Program-made: the position numbers and the translations under genes
Notes under the pieces: generated by a model
What the model saw: the letters and a program-made list of their open reading frames with translations, nothing else
Told to the model about the DNA's origin: nothing
Databases searched by the model: none
Part shown: positions 24,900 to 32,485 of the stretch, piece by piece
Numbering within the stretch: position 1 is the first letter of the stretch
How the letters are laid out: each line of letters opens with the position of its first letter
Origin: Fimbriimonadaceae bacterium
Lineage (GTDB): Bacteria > Armatimonadota > Fimbriimonadia > Fimbriimonadales > Fimbriimonadaceae
Reading direction: 5' to 3'
NCBI GenBank assembly: GCA_019638775.1
Contig: JAHBTD010000001.1
Span: 434,001 to 498,000 of the forward strand
Length of the DNA stretch: 64,000 bases

Positions 24900-25928
24900 A
24901 TGCGTGTTGCGGTGATCGGGGCGGGAATTCATGGTGTGAGCACCGCACGTTTTCTTGCTCAGCGTGGGCATGACGTCACAATTTTCGAGCAGTTCCCCGT
25001 TGGGCATACGAAAGGGAGTTCGCACGGAAAGTCGCGTATTATCCGCAAGGCCTATCCTGACGCCTTCTATACGGAGATCATGCAAGACGGATATCCAATG
25101 TGGTTTGAGTTGCAGCAACTCCTGCCCGAGCCACTGATTTTCGAGTGTGGCCTCGCCTATTTTGGGCGCGAGGATTCGAAAGATGTCTGCGCGATGATCG
25201 ACGGCCTCACAGCGCTGAGCGTACCGTTTGTAACCTTGTCAGCTGGTGAGCAGGATCGGGTCTTCCGCAACCTTCGGCTGGATACGGGAGAGGTGTTGGT
25301 TTTTACAAAGGATGCGGGCTACGTGATCGCGGATGAGGCCGTCCAGTGGTCATTGAAGATCGCTCAGTCGCACGGCGCCCAGTTGCGACAGGAGAGGGCA
25401 CCGTCGCGTGAGGTCCTCGAAAAGGATTTTGATCGGGTTGTTGTTTGTGCCGGGTCTTGGATTCATGAGTGGGCTGATGTGGACGTTCGGCCAACCGTCC
25501 AAACGTTTGGATATGTGGAGATCAATCAACCAGGTCCGGTTTGGATTGAGGACGGTGGGGACTACATGTACGGTTTTCCGACCGAGCATAACGGCCGGGG
25601 GATCAAGATCGGCGTGCATGCGCAGGGTCGCGAACACACCGATCAGACTACGCAAGCTAGCCCAGACCCCGAAGTGTTACGCAAAGTCGCTGATTTGGCT
25701 GAGCGACGATTCGGAGTGAAAAATGCCACGGTTGACCGTGTGCAGACGTGTATCTATACCAACACGCCTAATGAAGATTTTCGTTTCGGAGCAATTTCTG
25801 AGAAGACGATTTATGCGTCTGTCTGCAGCGGGCACGGGTTCAAGTTCGGCCCCTGGGTGGGCAAGTTTTTGACCGACGTCATTGAGGACAAGCGCAGCAT
25901 CAACGAGTTTCCCCGGTTTTCTAAGTAG
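24900..25928 (+). CDS. FAD-dependent amine oxidase, monomeric sarcosine oxidase / MTOX type
   Basis: This 342-residue DAO-family flavoenzyme has a dinucleotide-binding motif MRVAVIGAGIHGVS (Gly7, Gly9, Gly12). It also has the GSSHGKSRIIRKAYP segment that is diagnostic of monomeric sarcosine oxidase / N-methyl-amino-acid oxidase relatives. Cys284 in QTCIYTNTPNEDF is at the position that binds FAD covalently in that family, and SGHGFKFGPWVGK matches the C-terminal FAD loop. The expected reaction is oxidation of an N-methyl or secondary amino acid, giving hydrogen peroxide; the substrate cannot be predicted. The length is slightly below the usual 370-390. It is followed after 59 bases by the GH57 gene, with no obvious functional link. 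Confidence 0.88.
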   Translation: MRVAVIGAGIHGVSTARFLAQRGHDVTIFEQFPVGHTKGSSHGKSRIIRKAYPDAFYTEIMQDGYPMWFELQQLLPEPLIFECGLAYFGREDSKDVCAMIDGLTALSVPFVTLSAGEQDRVFRNLRLDTGEVLVFTKDAGYVIADEAVQWSLKIAQSHGAQLRQERAPSREVLEKDFDRVVVCAGSWIHEWADVDVRPTVQTFGYVEINQPGPVWIEDGGDYMYGFPTEHNGRGIKIGVHAQGREHTDQTTQASPDPEVLRKVADLAERRFGVKNATVDRVQTCIYTNTPNEDFRFGAISEKTIYASVCSGHGFKFGPWVGKFLTDVIEDKRSINEFPRFSK

Positions 25929-25987
25929 CAGCATGTGGATTGGCTACACAGCCAGCAACACCCTTTGGCTGAACTGACAATGGCCCC

Positions 25988-27721
25988 ATGCCACAATGGT
26001 GCATGCCAGTTGGGAGGTTTCTACTCTGTCTGCACACACACATGCCGTATGTGCTTTCCCATGGCAAGTCACCCCACGGAACCGATTGGATCATGGAATC
26101 GTCGGCGGAATGCTATCTGCCGATTCTGAATGCTCTGGACCGCCTCCATTCCGAAGGCATTAAGCCGCGCTGGACGATCAATGTCACTCCGATCGTCGTG
26201 GAGCAACTGACCGATCCCGCGTTCAAGGATGAGTTCGAAGAGTACTGCCAGTCGAAGATCGACTACGCGATTGAGGACCAGAAGCGCTTTGCCATGGAGG
26301 AAGAGTTGTCCTTACAAGGCCTCGCGGCGATGTGGCAGCGAGCCTACACAAAGGCGCTCGTCGAGTTCAAGCACAAATGGGGACGCGATATTGTCGACGG
26401 TTTCAAGTTCTTTCAGGATGAGGGGCTCATCGAGATCATCACCTCCTGCGCCACCCACGGCTATCTGCCATTGCTCGGCACTGAAGAGTCGTGTCAGGCT
26501 CAAGTCAAGGTCGGAGTAGACACTTATCGACGGGCGTTTGGTCGGGAGCCTAGGGGCATCTGGATGCCCGAATGTGCGTACCGACCTGCGTACTCTTGGA
26601 AGTCTCCGGTGAACGAAGACGAGCAGGCTTGGCCGCGCAAGGGTGTTGAGGAGTTTCTCGTTGAGAACGGGATCGAATACACTTTTGTGGATTCGCACAT
26701 GATCCGCGGAGGGCAGCCGCTCGGCACCTATGCCGCAAACTTTCCTCAGCTTGCAGAACTCTTCGCGAGAAGCAGCAAATACTTCTCGCCTCCGGAAGAG
26801 ATGAGAAGCGAGTACGAGCATTATCTCTTGCCGAACGGGCTTACGGTCTTTGCGCGCGACCCTGAGACGACCGTAAAGGTTTGGTCGGGCGAGCAAGGCT
26901 ATCCTGGCGATCCTTATTATCTGGAGTTTCACAAGATGCTCTATCCGGGTAGGCATCGATATTGGCGGATCAGTGAGGACAAGCGTGACCTTGGGAAGAA
27001 ACAACCCTATGATCCTTGGAAAGCCTTTGAAAACATCAGCACGCATGCGGAAGACATGGTCCGAACTCTTAAGGGGACTCTGGCTCGCTACCGGGGAATG
27101 TCGGATCGGGCGGGGACAGTCGTCGCGATGTACGATACGGAGTTGTTTGGGCACTGGTGGTGGGAGGGCCCGGAATTTCTTTATGAGCTTGGTAGAAAAC
27201 TGGCCCATGAACCGGACATTGAGTGCGTCTCGGGTGGCGATGTTCTGGACACAGATCCGGCTAGGCACATGATCACGATGCCCGAAGGGTCGTGGGGAGA
27301 AGGTGGATATCACTACATTTGGCTTAACGAGCAAAACTCTTGGACTTGGAGCAAGCTCTATCCCTGCGAGAGGTCGATGCGCAAGATGACCAAGGAGTTT
27401 GCTGGCGGTCCTGCCGAGTCGATCGTCAGGCAGTGTGCCCGTGAGTTATTGCTTGCAGAGGCCTCCGACTGGCAGTTTTTGATCTCGACAGAGTCCGCCC
27501 GGGATTATGCAGAAATCCGATTCCAGGATCACATCGACCGTTTTGAGCGGTTGTCGGCGCTCGCGTCAACAGTGCACAAGGGCGGCAAGCTGTCGGTTGT
27601 GGACAAGCGATTCATCGAGGAGTGCGAGGCCAAAGATGCGGCATTTCGTGAGCTTGATCTGAATTGTTGGGCGACCTTGGACCGTCCACTCTTGGGAACG
27701 CTTGACTCTCCTCAAGTGTAA
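25988..27721 (+). CDS. GH57-family 1,4-alpha-glucan branching enzyme-like protein
   Basis: This 577-residue protein begins with the GH57 barrel (FLLCLHTHMPYVLSHG). It carries the catalytic nucleophile Glu195 in GIWMPECAYRP and the acid/base Asp383 in MYDTELFGHWWWEGPEFL, exactly the GH57 branching-enzyme context. A helical C-terminal DUF1957-type region (WTWSKLYPCERSMRKM, LLLAEASDWQFLIST) follows and shapes the acceptor site in characterised relatives. The role is formation of alpha-1,6 branches in glycogen-like glucan in the cytoplasm. The first ATG precedes MPVGRFLL, which may be the true start. The downstream lipoprotein gene starts ten bases after its stop. Confidence 0.9.
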   Translation: MPQWCMPVGRFLLCLHTHMPYVLSHGKSPHGTDWIMESSAECYLPILNALDRLHSEGIKPRWTINVTPIVVEQLTDPAFKDEFEEYCQSKIDYAIEDQKRFAMEEELSLQGLAAMWQRAYTKALVEFKHKWGRDIVDGFKFFQDEGLIEIITSCATHGYLPLLGTEESCQAQVKVGVDTYRRAFGREPRGIWMPECAYRPAYSWKSPVNEDEQAWPRKGVEEFLVENGIEYTFVDSHMIRGGQPLGTYAANFPQLAELFARSSKYFSPPEEMRSEYEHYLLPNGLTVFARDPETTVKVWSGEQGYPGDPYYLEFHKMLYPGRHRYWRISEDKRDLGKKQPYDPWKAFENISTHAEDMVRTLKGTLARYRGMSDRAGTVVAMYDTELFGHWWWEGPEFLYELGRKLAHEPDIECVSGGDVLDTDPARHMITMPEGSWGEGGYHYIWLNEQNSWTWSKLYPCERSMRKMTKEFAGGPAESIVRQCARELLLAEASDWQFLISTESARDYAEIRFQDHIDRFERLSALASTVHKGGKLSVVDKRFIEECEAKDAAFRELDLNCWATLDRPLLGTLDSPQV

Positions 27722-27731
27722 TAATCTAATC

Positions 27732-28703
27732 GTGAAGCGTGCCATTTTTCTCGCCTTCGTTGCCTCGGGCATTTTCTTAGCCGGGTGTCGACAAGATAAC
27801 AACGCACCGGCAGCCACCACCGGGACCGGAGGAAGTGTCGCCCAAACCAATCCCGACAAGGCTGACCCGACAGGTGCTACACCCCAAACGGGCACAGGAG
27901 GCACAACGGGTGCCGTTGGAACAACACCGGATGCGCCGCCTGACAGGCCTATAATTCCAAACATCCAGAAGCCTGACAAGGTGGATGCTGGCAATCCAGA
28001 CTGGGTTAAGACAAGCATGACGCCGACAAAGCTTGCTGAGAACGTTGCGTCATCTCTCAAGGGCATTCGCAATACCTACGGAAAAGCCACTATTCTCGTC
28101 CAAAACAAAGAGGGCAATGGGCACTGCGAAGCGATGTATGCGATTAAGAATTCGACAACCTACAGCATCGATCTTCCCGAGCTAACCGGTCTGATTTCGG
28201 TAGGCAACATTACCTCAAACGGCTCGCAGAAGCAGTCTTTTCATAAGGGCAGGATCGGGCGACCAGTGTCCCTTGAGCAGAAGACTTGGCTGGCGAGCAT
28301 CCCGGCGGACAAGCTGGCTGAACGATGGACCACCGACTACGCAAAGATGATGTTTCGTGGGGTTTTCGATGGTGCGGATGCGTGGGTTGAATTCGTCCGT
28401 GCTTTCAGCGACGCCAAGCAAGGATACGTCTTGAAAACCGAGCAACGCGACCTCCCTTTCAGAGGCACGATTGTTCGAAACTACCGGTTCCTCGTGTCAC
28501 GCACAGAGGCAGCTACGAAGAAACATGGCAGCTTTGAAATTGAGGTTGTCTTTGACGGGAAGATGTTTGTGCCGGTGACGTTCCGTGTCGACTCACGCGA
28601 TCCATCCAATGCGATTCTCTTTCAGTCTAGTTGGTCGTCTGGATGGGATTTCAACCAGCAATTTGAGCCACGTCAGTTTGATTTGCGTCCTAGCTCTTCC
28701 TAA
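27732..28703 (+). CDS. Lipoprotein of unknown function
   Basis: I use GTG 27732 (VKRAIFLAFVASGIFLAGC), because it gives a compact signal peptide with lipobox FLAGC. The frame continues upstream to 27702, which would overlap the GH57 gene. After the lipidated Cys comes a Thr/Gly/Pro-rich linker of about 60 residues and a 230-residue domain of LolA/LppX-like character (KLAENVASSLKGIRNTYGKATILVQNKEG...AMYAIKN, ending in a strand-rich half). The fold assignment is tentative. It is an outer- or inner-membrane-anchored protein and ends at a strong bidirectional terminator. Confidence 0.78.
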   Translation: MKRAIFLAFVASGIFLAGCRQDNNAPAATTGTGGSVAQTNPDKADPTGATPQTGTGGTTGAVGTTPDAPPDRPIIPNIQKPDKVDAGNPDWVKTSMTPTKLAENVASSLKGIRNTYGKATILVQNKEGNGHCEAMYAIKNSTTYSIDLPELTGLISVGNITSNGSQKQSFHKGRIGRPVSLEQKTWLASIPADKLAERWTTDYAKMMFRGVFDGADAWVEFVRAFSDAKQGYVLKTEQRDLPFRGTIVRNYRFLVSRTEAATKKHGSFEIEVVFDGKMFVPVTFRVDSRDPSNAILFQSSWSSGWDFNQQFEPRQFDLRPSSS

Positions 28704-28705
28704 AT

Positions 28706-28740
28706 AAAAAGAGCCGGACAAAGCCCGGCTCTCTTTAGAT
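28706..28740. terminator. Bidirectional intrinsic terminator
   Basis: GAGCCGG / CCGGCTC form a seven-base perfect stem with a seven-base loop (28711-28731). It has TCTTTAGATTT on the plus side and TTTTTATTT on the minus side. It lies between the convergent lipoprotein genes. Confidence 0.85.
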
Positions 28741-28753
28741 TTGGCTAAAGGAA

Positions 28754-29026
28754 TTAGTGACCTTCGCCGGCCGAGGGGGTTGTACCTGCACCAGCATCAC
28801 CTGCACCGGCATCGCCAGCTGCAGGAGTTGTTCCAGCGTCAGCCGGCTTGTCGCCGTCAGTCGTTCCCGGGTTAGCGGTGTCGGTCGCAGTCTTGGTGTC
28901 TGCGCTTGTGTCGCCTTTAGTCTCGGGTTGGGTTGCGGGAGTGGTGTCACCCTGGTCGCTATTACAGCCGATCAGGACCATTGATGCGAAAATGCCTGCA
29001 ATTAACAGGCTCATCCATTTTTTCAT
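28754..29026 (-). CDS. Small low-complexity lipoprotein
   Basis: This 90-residue lipoprotein starts at ATG 29026 (MKKWMSLLIAGIFASMVLIGC) with lipobox LIGC. The mature part is almost entirely Thr, Pro, Ala, Gly and Asp, including a GDAGAGDAGAG stretch, so it is disordered. The frame runs upstream to 29251, but that part lacks coding character. Small Asp/Thr-rich lipoproteins of this kind may be spacers or surface decorations. No function is assigned. It converges with 27732-28703 and shares the terminator at 28706-28740. Confidence 0.75.
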   Translation of the reverse strand: MKKWMSLLIAGIFASMVLIGCNSDQGDTTPATQPETKGDTSADTKTATDTANPGTTDGDKPADAGTTPAAGDAGAGDAGAGTTPSAGEGH

Positions 29027-29144
29027 TTCGTTTGTAACCTCCGATGTTGAGCGCACGGTGTTGAGTCCATGCCTCAATACAGACGAACACAGATGCTTGT
29101 TAAGGCGTTCCCAATCGACAAAAAACGTGGAAAACGTCCAATTA

Positions 29145-29561
29145 TCACGTTTCGATAGTCCATTCGGACGTAATTTCAGGCTGTCCACGAAGAGTTGCGA
29201 GCACTGTGCAGTACTTTTCGTCGCTAAGTTGGACCGCTCTTTCGACGGCAACAGGGTCGAGATTTTCTCCCTTGATAACGTGCTTGACCCTTAACTTTGT
29301 AAAGGGTCTGGGCCACTCACCTGGGGGGATGCGGTCACCGTCAACCTCAATTCGGTACTCGGTAACGTTCTGTCGTTTCTTCTGAAGAACGGATAGTACG
29401 TCCATCGCCGAACAAGCGGCAAGGGAGCCGAGCAACGCTTCAACCGGGCTTGGGCCAAGACCTTGCCCGCCATAATCCGGGTGGGAGTCCATCACAAAGT
29501 TGTTCCCGCTTGACGGGTTGGCCTCAAAGGCCATGTTTCCTTTCCAGTTGACAGTTAGCAT
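29145..29561 (-). CDS. OsmC/Ohr-family protein (YhfA-like)
   Basis: This 138-residue OsmC-fold protein has both redox-site cysteines, in LGSLAACSAMDVLSVLQKK and LSDEKYCTVLATL, at the spacing of the YhfA/OsmC-like subgroup. The middle region (YRIEVDGDRIPPGEWPRPF) matches the family's beta hairpin. Members with two Cys act as thiol-dependent peroxidases on organic hydroperoxides, but the YhfA subgroup is not well characterised. It is a cytoplasmic dimer by family. It lies 33 bases after the glycosyltransferase gene on the same strand. Confidence 0.9.
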   Translation of the reverse strand: MLTVNWKGNMAFEANPSSGNNFVMDSHPDYGGQGLGPSPVEALLGSLAACSAMDVLSVLQKKRQNVTEYRIEVDGDRIPPGEWPRPFTKLRVKHVIKGENLDPVAVERAVQLSDEKYCTVLATLRGQPEITSEWTIET

Positions 29562-29594
29562 AATCGTGAGTCGTGAATCGAAGTCTTGTCGACT

Positions 29595-30563
29595 TCAGCC
29601 AGCCTGCAATGTGAAGACAGGCATTTCCCCCGCTATCTTAACTAGACCTTCGCGGTGGTAGTTCCTCGGCTGGCCCAAAAGGTCCTTGAGCATCGTGTAT
29701 TCAGCGTGGTTTTGTATTGTTAAGAGGATCTCGTCGGGTATGGGCATCTCCTCGTCTGGAGCATCAGCGAAAGCTTTCTCGGCTACATCCCTTGTAAGGT
29801 CCAAGGCGCGGTTGCAGAGGGCTTCATCGTATTGACGGTACCGCCAGTGATAGTCGATATATGCATGACACTTCCCCTGGTTAGCGGCACGAGTGACGAG
29901 AGAACTAGCTTGGAGTCGCTCCGGTTTGAAATGGTGACGTACGATAGCCCCTGAGCAGTAAGCCATGCGGCAACCAGCTTTATGCAATTGGTAGGCGTGA
30001 AGTGTGTCCTCTGCAAATCCTAGCGCTCCAGGTCCAAGTTCAGGGTCGTAACCCTCAACCACATTCATCACCTTGCGATGCCACGCTTTATTCGCCCCAA
30101 CGAGGTCGGTCCGTTTCTCAAGTACATGCGTCGTATCAGCCATGAAGCTCCGAAGAAGAGTTGACATCCATGGACGCTTGAGATGGTCTGCCATCTCAAC
30201 ATGACCTTGGGCAGTATCGCTGTGTCCTCTCTTGAGTGGTTCGAGAATCGCCATTAGCCACCCGGGGCCGAATAGGACATCGTCGTCTGTGAAAACCATG
30301 TACTCCGTCTCTGAGGCATGGATTACGGAATTCATCGCCCGGGCTTTGCCCTGGCGTGCCTCTGCGTAGTAATGGAGTTGGATCAATGGATGAGTGACCG
30401 ACTCTACCAGGGCCTTGGTCTCTTCACGGCAGGCATTATCTACGATCCATACCTCGACGGGCTCATCGTTTCGCGCTATCTCGGAGACCATACTCTCCAG
30501 CGTTTTGGAAAGTGGCCCTTCATTGGCGTAGGTGGCGAGATAGATTGAGACGTTCGGTTCCAT
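29595..30563 (-). CDS. Family 2 glycosyltransferase
   Basis: This 322-residue GT-A enzyme starts SIYLATYANEGPLSKTLESM, the nucleotide-binding start of GT2. The metal-binding DxD motif is FTDDDVLFGPGW, and the acceptor-side GALGFAEDTLHAYQLHKAG carries the ED motif. There are no membrane helices, so it is a soluble or peripheral transferase using a nucleotide sugar. Its gene ends 33 bases before the OsmC start and begins four bases after the Gfo/Idh gene stop, suggesting co-expression with the oxidoreductase in sugar metabolism. Donor and acceptor are unknown. Confidence 0.88.
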   Translation of the reverse strand: MEPNVSIYLATYANEGPLSKTLESMVSEIARNDEPVEVWIVDNACREETKALVESVTHPLIQLHYYAEARQGKARAMNSVIHASETEYMVFTDDDVLFGPGWLMAILEPLKRGHSDTAQGHVEMADHLKRPWMSTLLRSFMADTTHVLEKRTDLVGANKAWHRKVMNVVEGYDPELGPGALGFAEDTLHAYQLHKAGCRMAYCSGAIVRHHFKPERLQASSLVTRAANQGKCHAYIDYHWRYRQYDEALCNRALDLTRDVAEKAFADAPDEEMPIPDEILLTIQNHAEYTMLKDLLGQPRNYHREGLVKIAGEMPVFTLQAG

Positions 30564-30567
30564 CAGT

Positions 30568-31653
30568 CTAATGAGCAGGCATGGGTACGGGCTGAGGCAC
30601 TGAGCTTTGCAGCTTGACCCGATGCCCGGACAAGGCCGATTCTAGGCAGGCGTGCATGATATCAAGGACGTGAAAGGCGACCTCGCCGCCTGCACGAGCC
30701 GGGCGATTTTCGCGGATTGCCTGGACAAGATCGCGAACGCCGAGACCACGTCCGTTCTCGGGATGCGGGTGGGTGTGCGGCTGGTCCTGCCAGTCGCTCT
30801 GGCCTTTGACGCGGATTTGGATGGGGCCGCCGAATCCGTTCGGGTCGGGAACGCTGATGCTTCCTTCGGTGCCGTAGAGTTCGATGTTCGGCAGTCGGGA
30901 GGCTTGAACGTCGAAGCTGGTCGTGAGTTGAACTGCCGCGCCGTTGGCGAATTCGAGAATGGAGACGATGTGGGTGGGAGTTTCGACCTCGACGACCTTG
31001 CCGCGCTTGGCCTCGCTCGTGATGGTGCGCGTGGGGTAGGTGGTTTTGGCAACGCTGGTGACGGCTTCGACGGGACCAAGGAGCGTGACGAAAGCACTGA
31101 GGTAATAGGGGCCCATATCGAACAGGGGGCCGCCGCCCTTCTCGTAGTAGAACTCGGGGCTGGGGTGCCAGCTTTCGTGCCCCGGGCACTGCATGAAGGA
31201 GTTGCCTCCGATTACTTTGCCGAGCAGGCCGTCGTCGATGAGCTTGCGGCAGGTTTGGATGCCCGCCCCCAGGACCGTATCCGGCGCACAGCCCACGCGA
31301 AGCCCCTTTTCCTGAGCCAGCTTCATCATCTCCTGCCCTTCCTCCCTTTCCACGGCAAGCGGCTTTTCGACATAGACATGCTTGCCCGCCTGCAGGCTTG
31401 CGATGTTCACGGAGTAGTGGGCTTTGGGAACGGTGAGGTTGAGTACAAGATCGACTTCAGAATTCGCGAGCAGGGCGTCGACGGACTGAACCTGCGCGAT
31501 GCCGTACTTCTCGGCGGCGGCTTTGGCTTTGTCGACATCGAGGTCGGCGCAGGAGACGACTTCGGTTTCGGCGTAGGTCGCGAGGTTTTGGAAGTAGATT
31601 CCGCTGATGGCTCCGCATCCGACGACGCCGATGCGCATGGGCTCTGAGGGCAT
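30568..31653 (-). CDS. Gfo/Idh/MocA-family oxidoreductase
   Basis: The protein has an N-terminal NAD(P)-binding Rossmann domain (MRIGVVGCGAISGIYF) and the EKP motif in HVYVEKPLAVE, whose Lys is catalytic in the family. The C-terminal alpha/beta domain starts around FDMGPYYLSAFVTLLGPVEAV. I start at ATG 31653; starts at 31674 (longer) and 31638 (MRIGVVG) are also possible. Family members oxidise or reduce sugars, often on nucleotide-linked or free hexoses. It is followed after four bases by a GT2 gene, so a role in glycan precursor synthesis is reasonable but unproven. Confidence 0.9.
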   Translation of the reverse strand: MPSEPMRIGVVGCGAISGIYFQNLATYAETEVVSCADLDVDKAKAAAEKYGIAQVQSVDALLANSEVDLVLNLTVPKAHYSVNIASLQAGKHVYVEKPLAVEREEGQEMMKLAQEKGLRVGCAPDTVLGAGIQTCRKLIDDGLLGKVIGGNSFMQCPGHESWHPSPEFYYEKGGGPLFDMGPYYLSAFVTLLGPVEAVTSVAKTTYPTRTITSEAKRGKVVEVETPTHIVSILEFANGAAVQLTTSFDVQASRLPNIELYGTEGSISVPDPNGFGGPIQIRVKGQSDWQDQPHTHPHPENGRGLGVRDLVQAIRENRPARAGGEVAFHVLDIMHACLESALSGHRVKLQSSVPQPVPMPAH

Positions 31654-31680
31654 GGCGCTAAGTAAACCCGGCAAATCTGG

Positions 31681-31708
31681 GTTTTGGATTTAGATTTTGG
31701 ATTTTGGA
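31681..31708 (-). repeat. Intergenic heptamer array (TCCAAAA)n
   Basis: TTTTGGA units occur three to four times in tandem (one unit a base short) upstream of the Gfo/Idh gene. In reverse orientation this is the same family as the AATCCAA array inside argS at 8796-8826. Confidence 0.75.
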
Positions 31709-31740
31709 AACGGAAGGTCGGGAAACGGCGCTTTCAAAGA

Positions 31741-32358
31741 TCATTCCACACGGTGGTAGACCCAATCGTTGTAGCTGATCTGGGAACCGTCGGCTGAAAT
31801 CTCATAGGGAAAGGGCTCTCCATCTGCCGCGAGAATGGTCCCCTCGTGCCAACCTGGCACGATTTGAAACGCGTTGTTTTCGATCGCGAAGAAGCCGCAT
31901 TCAAGGTTAGAGTTGGACTTGAGCTCATCCTTAGCGCCGATCATTTGCTTTTCAAGATAAGTTCCGTCTGTGAAGAAGTGCAGGACACGGTAGACCTCGT
32001 CTCCACTGAGCATTCCCATCGGCTTAACCCACACACTATGCGTCTCCTTTCCGCCCCAATCATCTTGGCTGAGGTCTCTGACTGTGGGCTTTTCAAGGGG
32101 GACAAACGCGGGGTCCAGACGAATCTCTGCCGCCCTCTTCATATATAGCGCCCAAGTGTCATCCAGCTCCGCATCGTCTCTGGATATGCCCCACTGACGA
32201 AGCATGTTCCTGATCGGAGTTCCCCAAACGTAGTGGGCCATGCCAGTGTCTTCTCCAGCTAAATACGCGGTGGCCACTTCAAGCGCATCTGTCGCCTGTT
32301 CTTGGTCAAACTCGTTGGCGAGGAGAGTTGCGCCTCTTTCGAAAGTCTCTTTGTCCAT
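31741..32358 (-). CDS. Protein of unknown function
   Basis: This 205-residue soluble protein is rich in acidic residues and Trp (MDKETFERGATLLANEFDQEQ..., WGISRDDAELDDTWALYMKRA, GFFAIENNAFQIVPGWHEGTI). There is no signal peptide, membrane helix or motif that I recognise. The alternation of a helical N-terminal half and a strand-rich C-terminal half (YRVLHFFTDGTYLEKQM) suggests two small domains. Codon use and composition match the neighbours, so I take it as a real gene. It lies alone between the heptamer array and the ABC exporter gene. Confidence 0.65.
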   Translation of the reverse strand: MDKETFERGATLLANEFDQEQATDALEVATAYLAGEDTGMAHYVWGTPIRNMLRQWGISRDDAELDDTWALYMKRAAEIRLDPAFVPLEKPTVRDLSQDDWGGKETHSVWVKPMGMLSGDEVYRVLHFFTDGTYLEKQMIGAKDELKSNSNLECGFFAIENNAFQIVPGWHEGTILAADGEPFPYEISADGSQISYNDWVYHRVE

Positions 32359-32485
32359 GGCTGCGAGTAGGGTTCCTCTTTGCTGGAATTCTGCGAGTAA
32401 CGAGCCCTTTCCTGCTTTGCTGTCAGCCTAAAAATATCGAAAATCGACACATTCAAATGACACGGCAGTGCGTTGCCCTCCCTGC

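Noticed and set aside
27702-27731. Upstream start for the lipoprotein at 27732
   Set aside because: It overlaps the GH57 gene and lengthens the region before the signal peptide; GTG 27732 gives a standard lipoprotein signal.
30652-31647. Long plus-strand frame (331 codons) opposite the Gfo/Idh gene
   Set aside because: It is antisense to a clearly recognisable oxidoreductase, and its composition (Gly/Val/Asp periodicity) mirrors the real gene.
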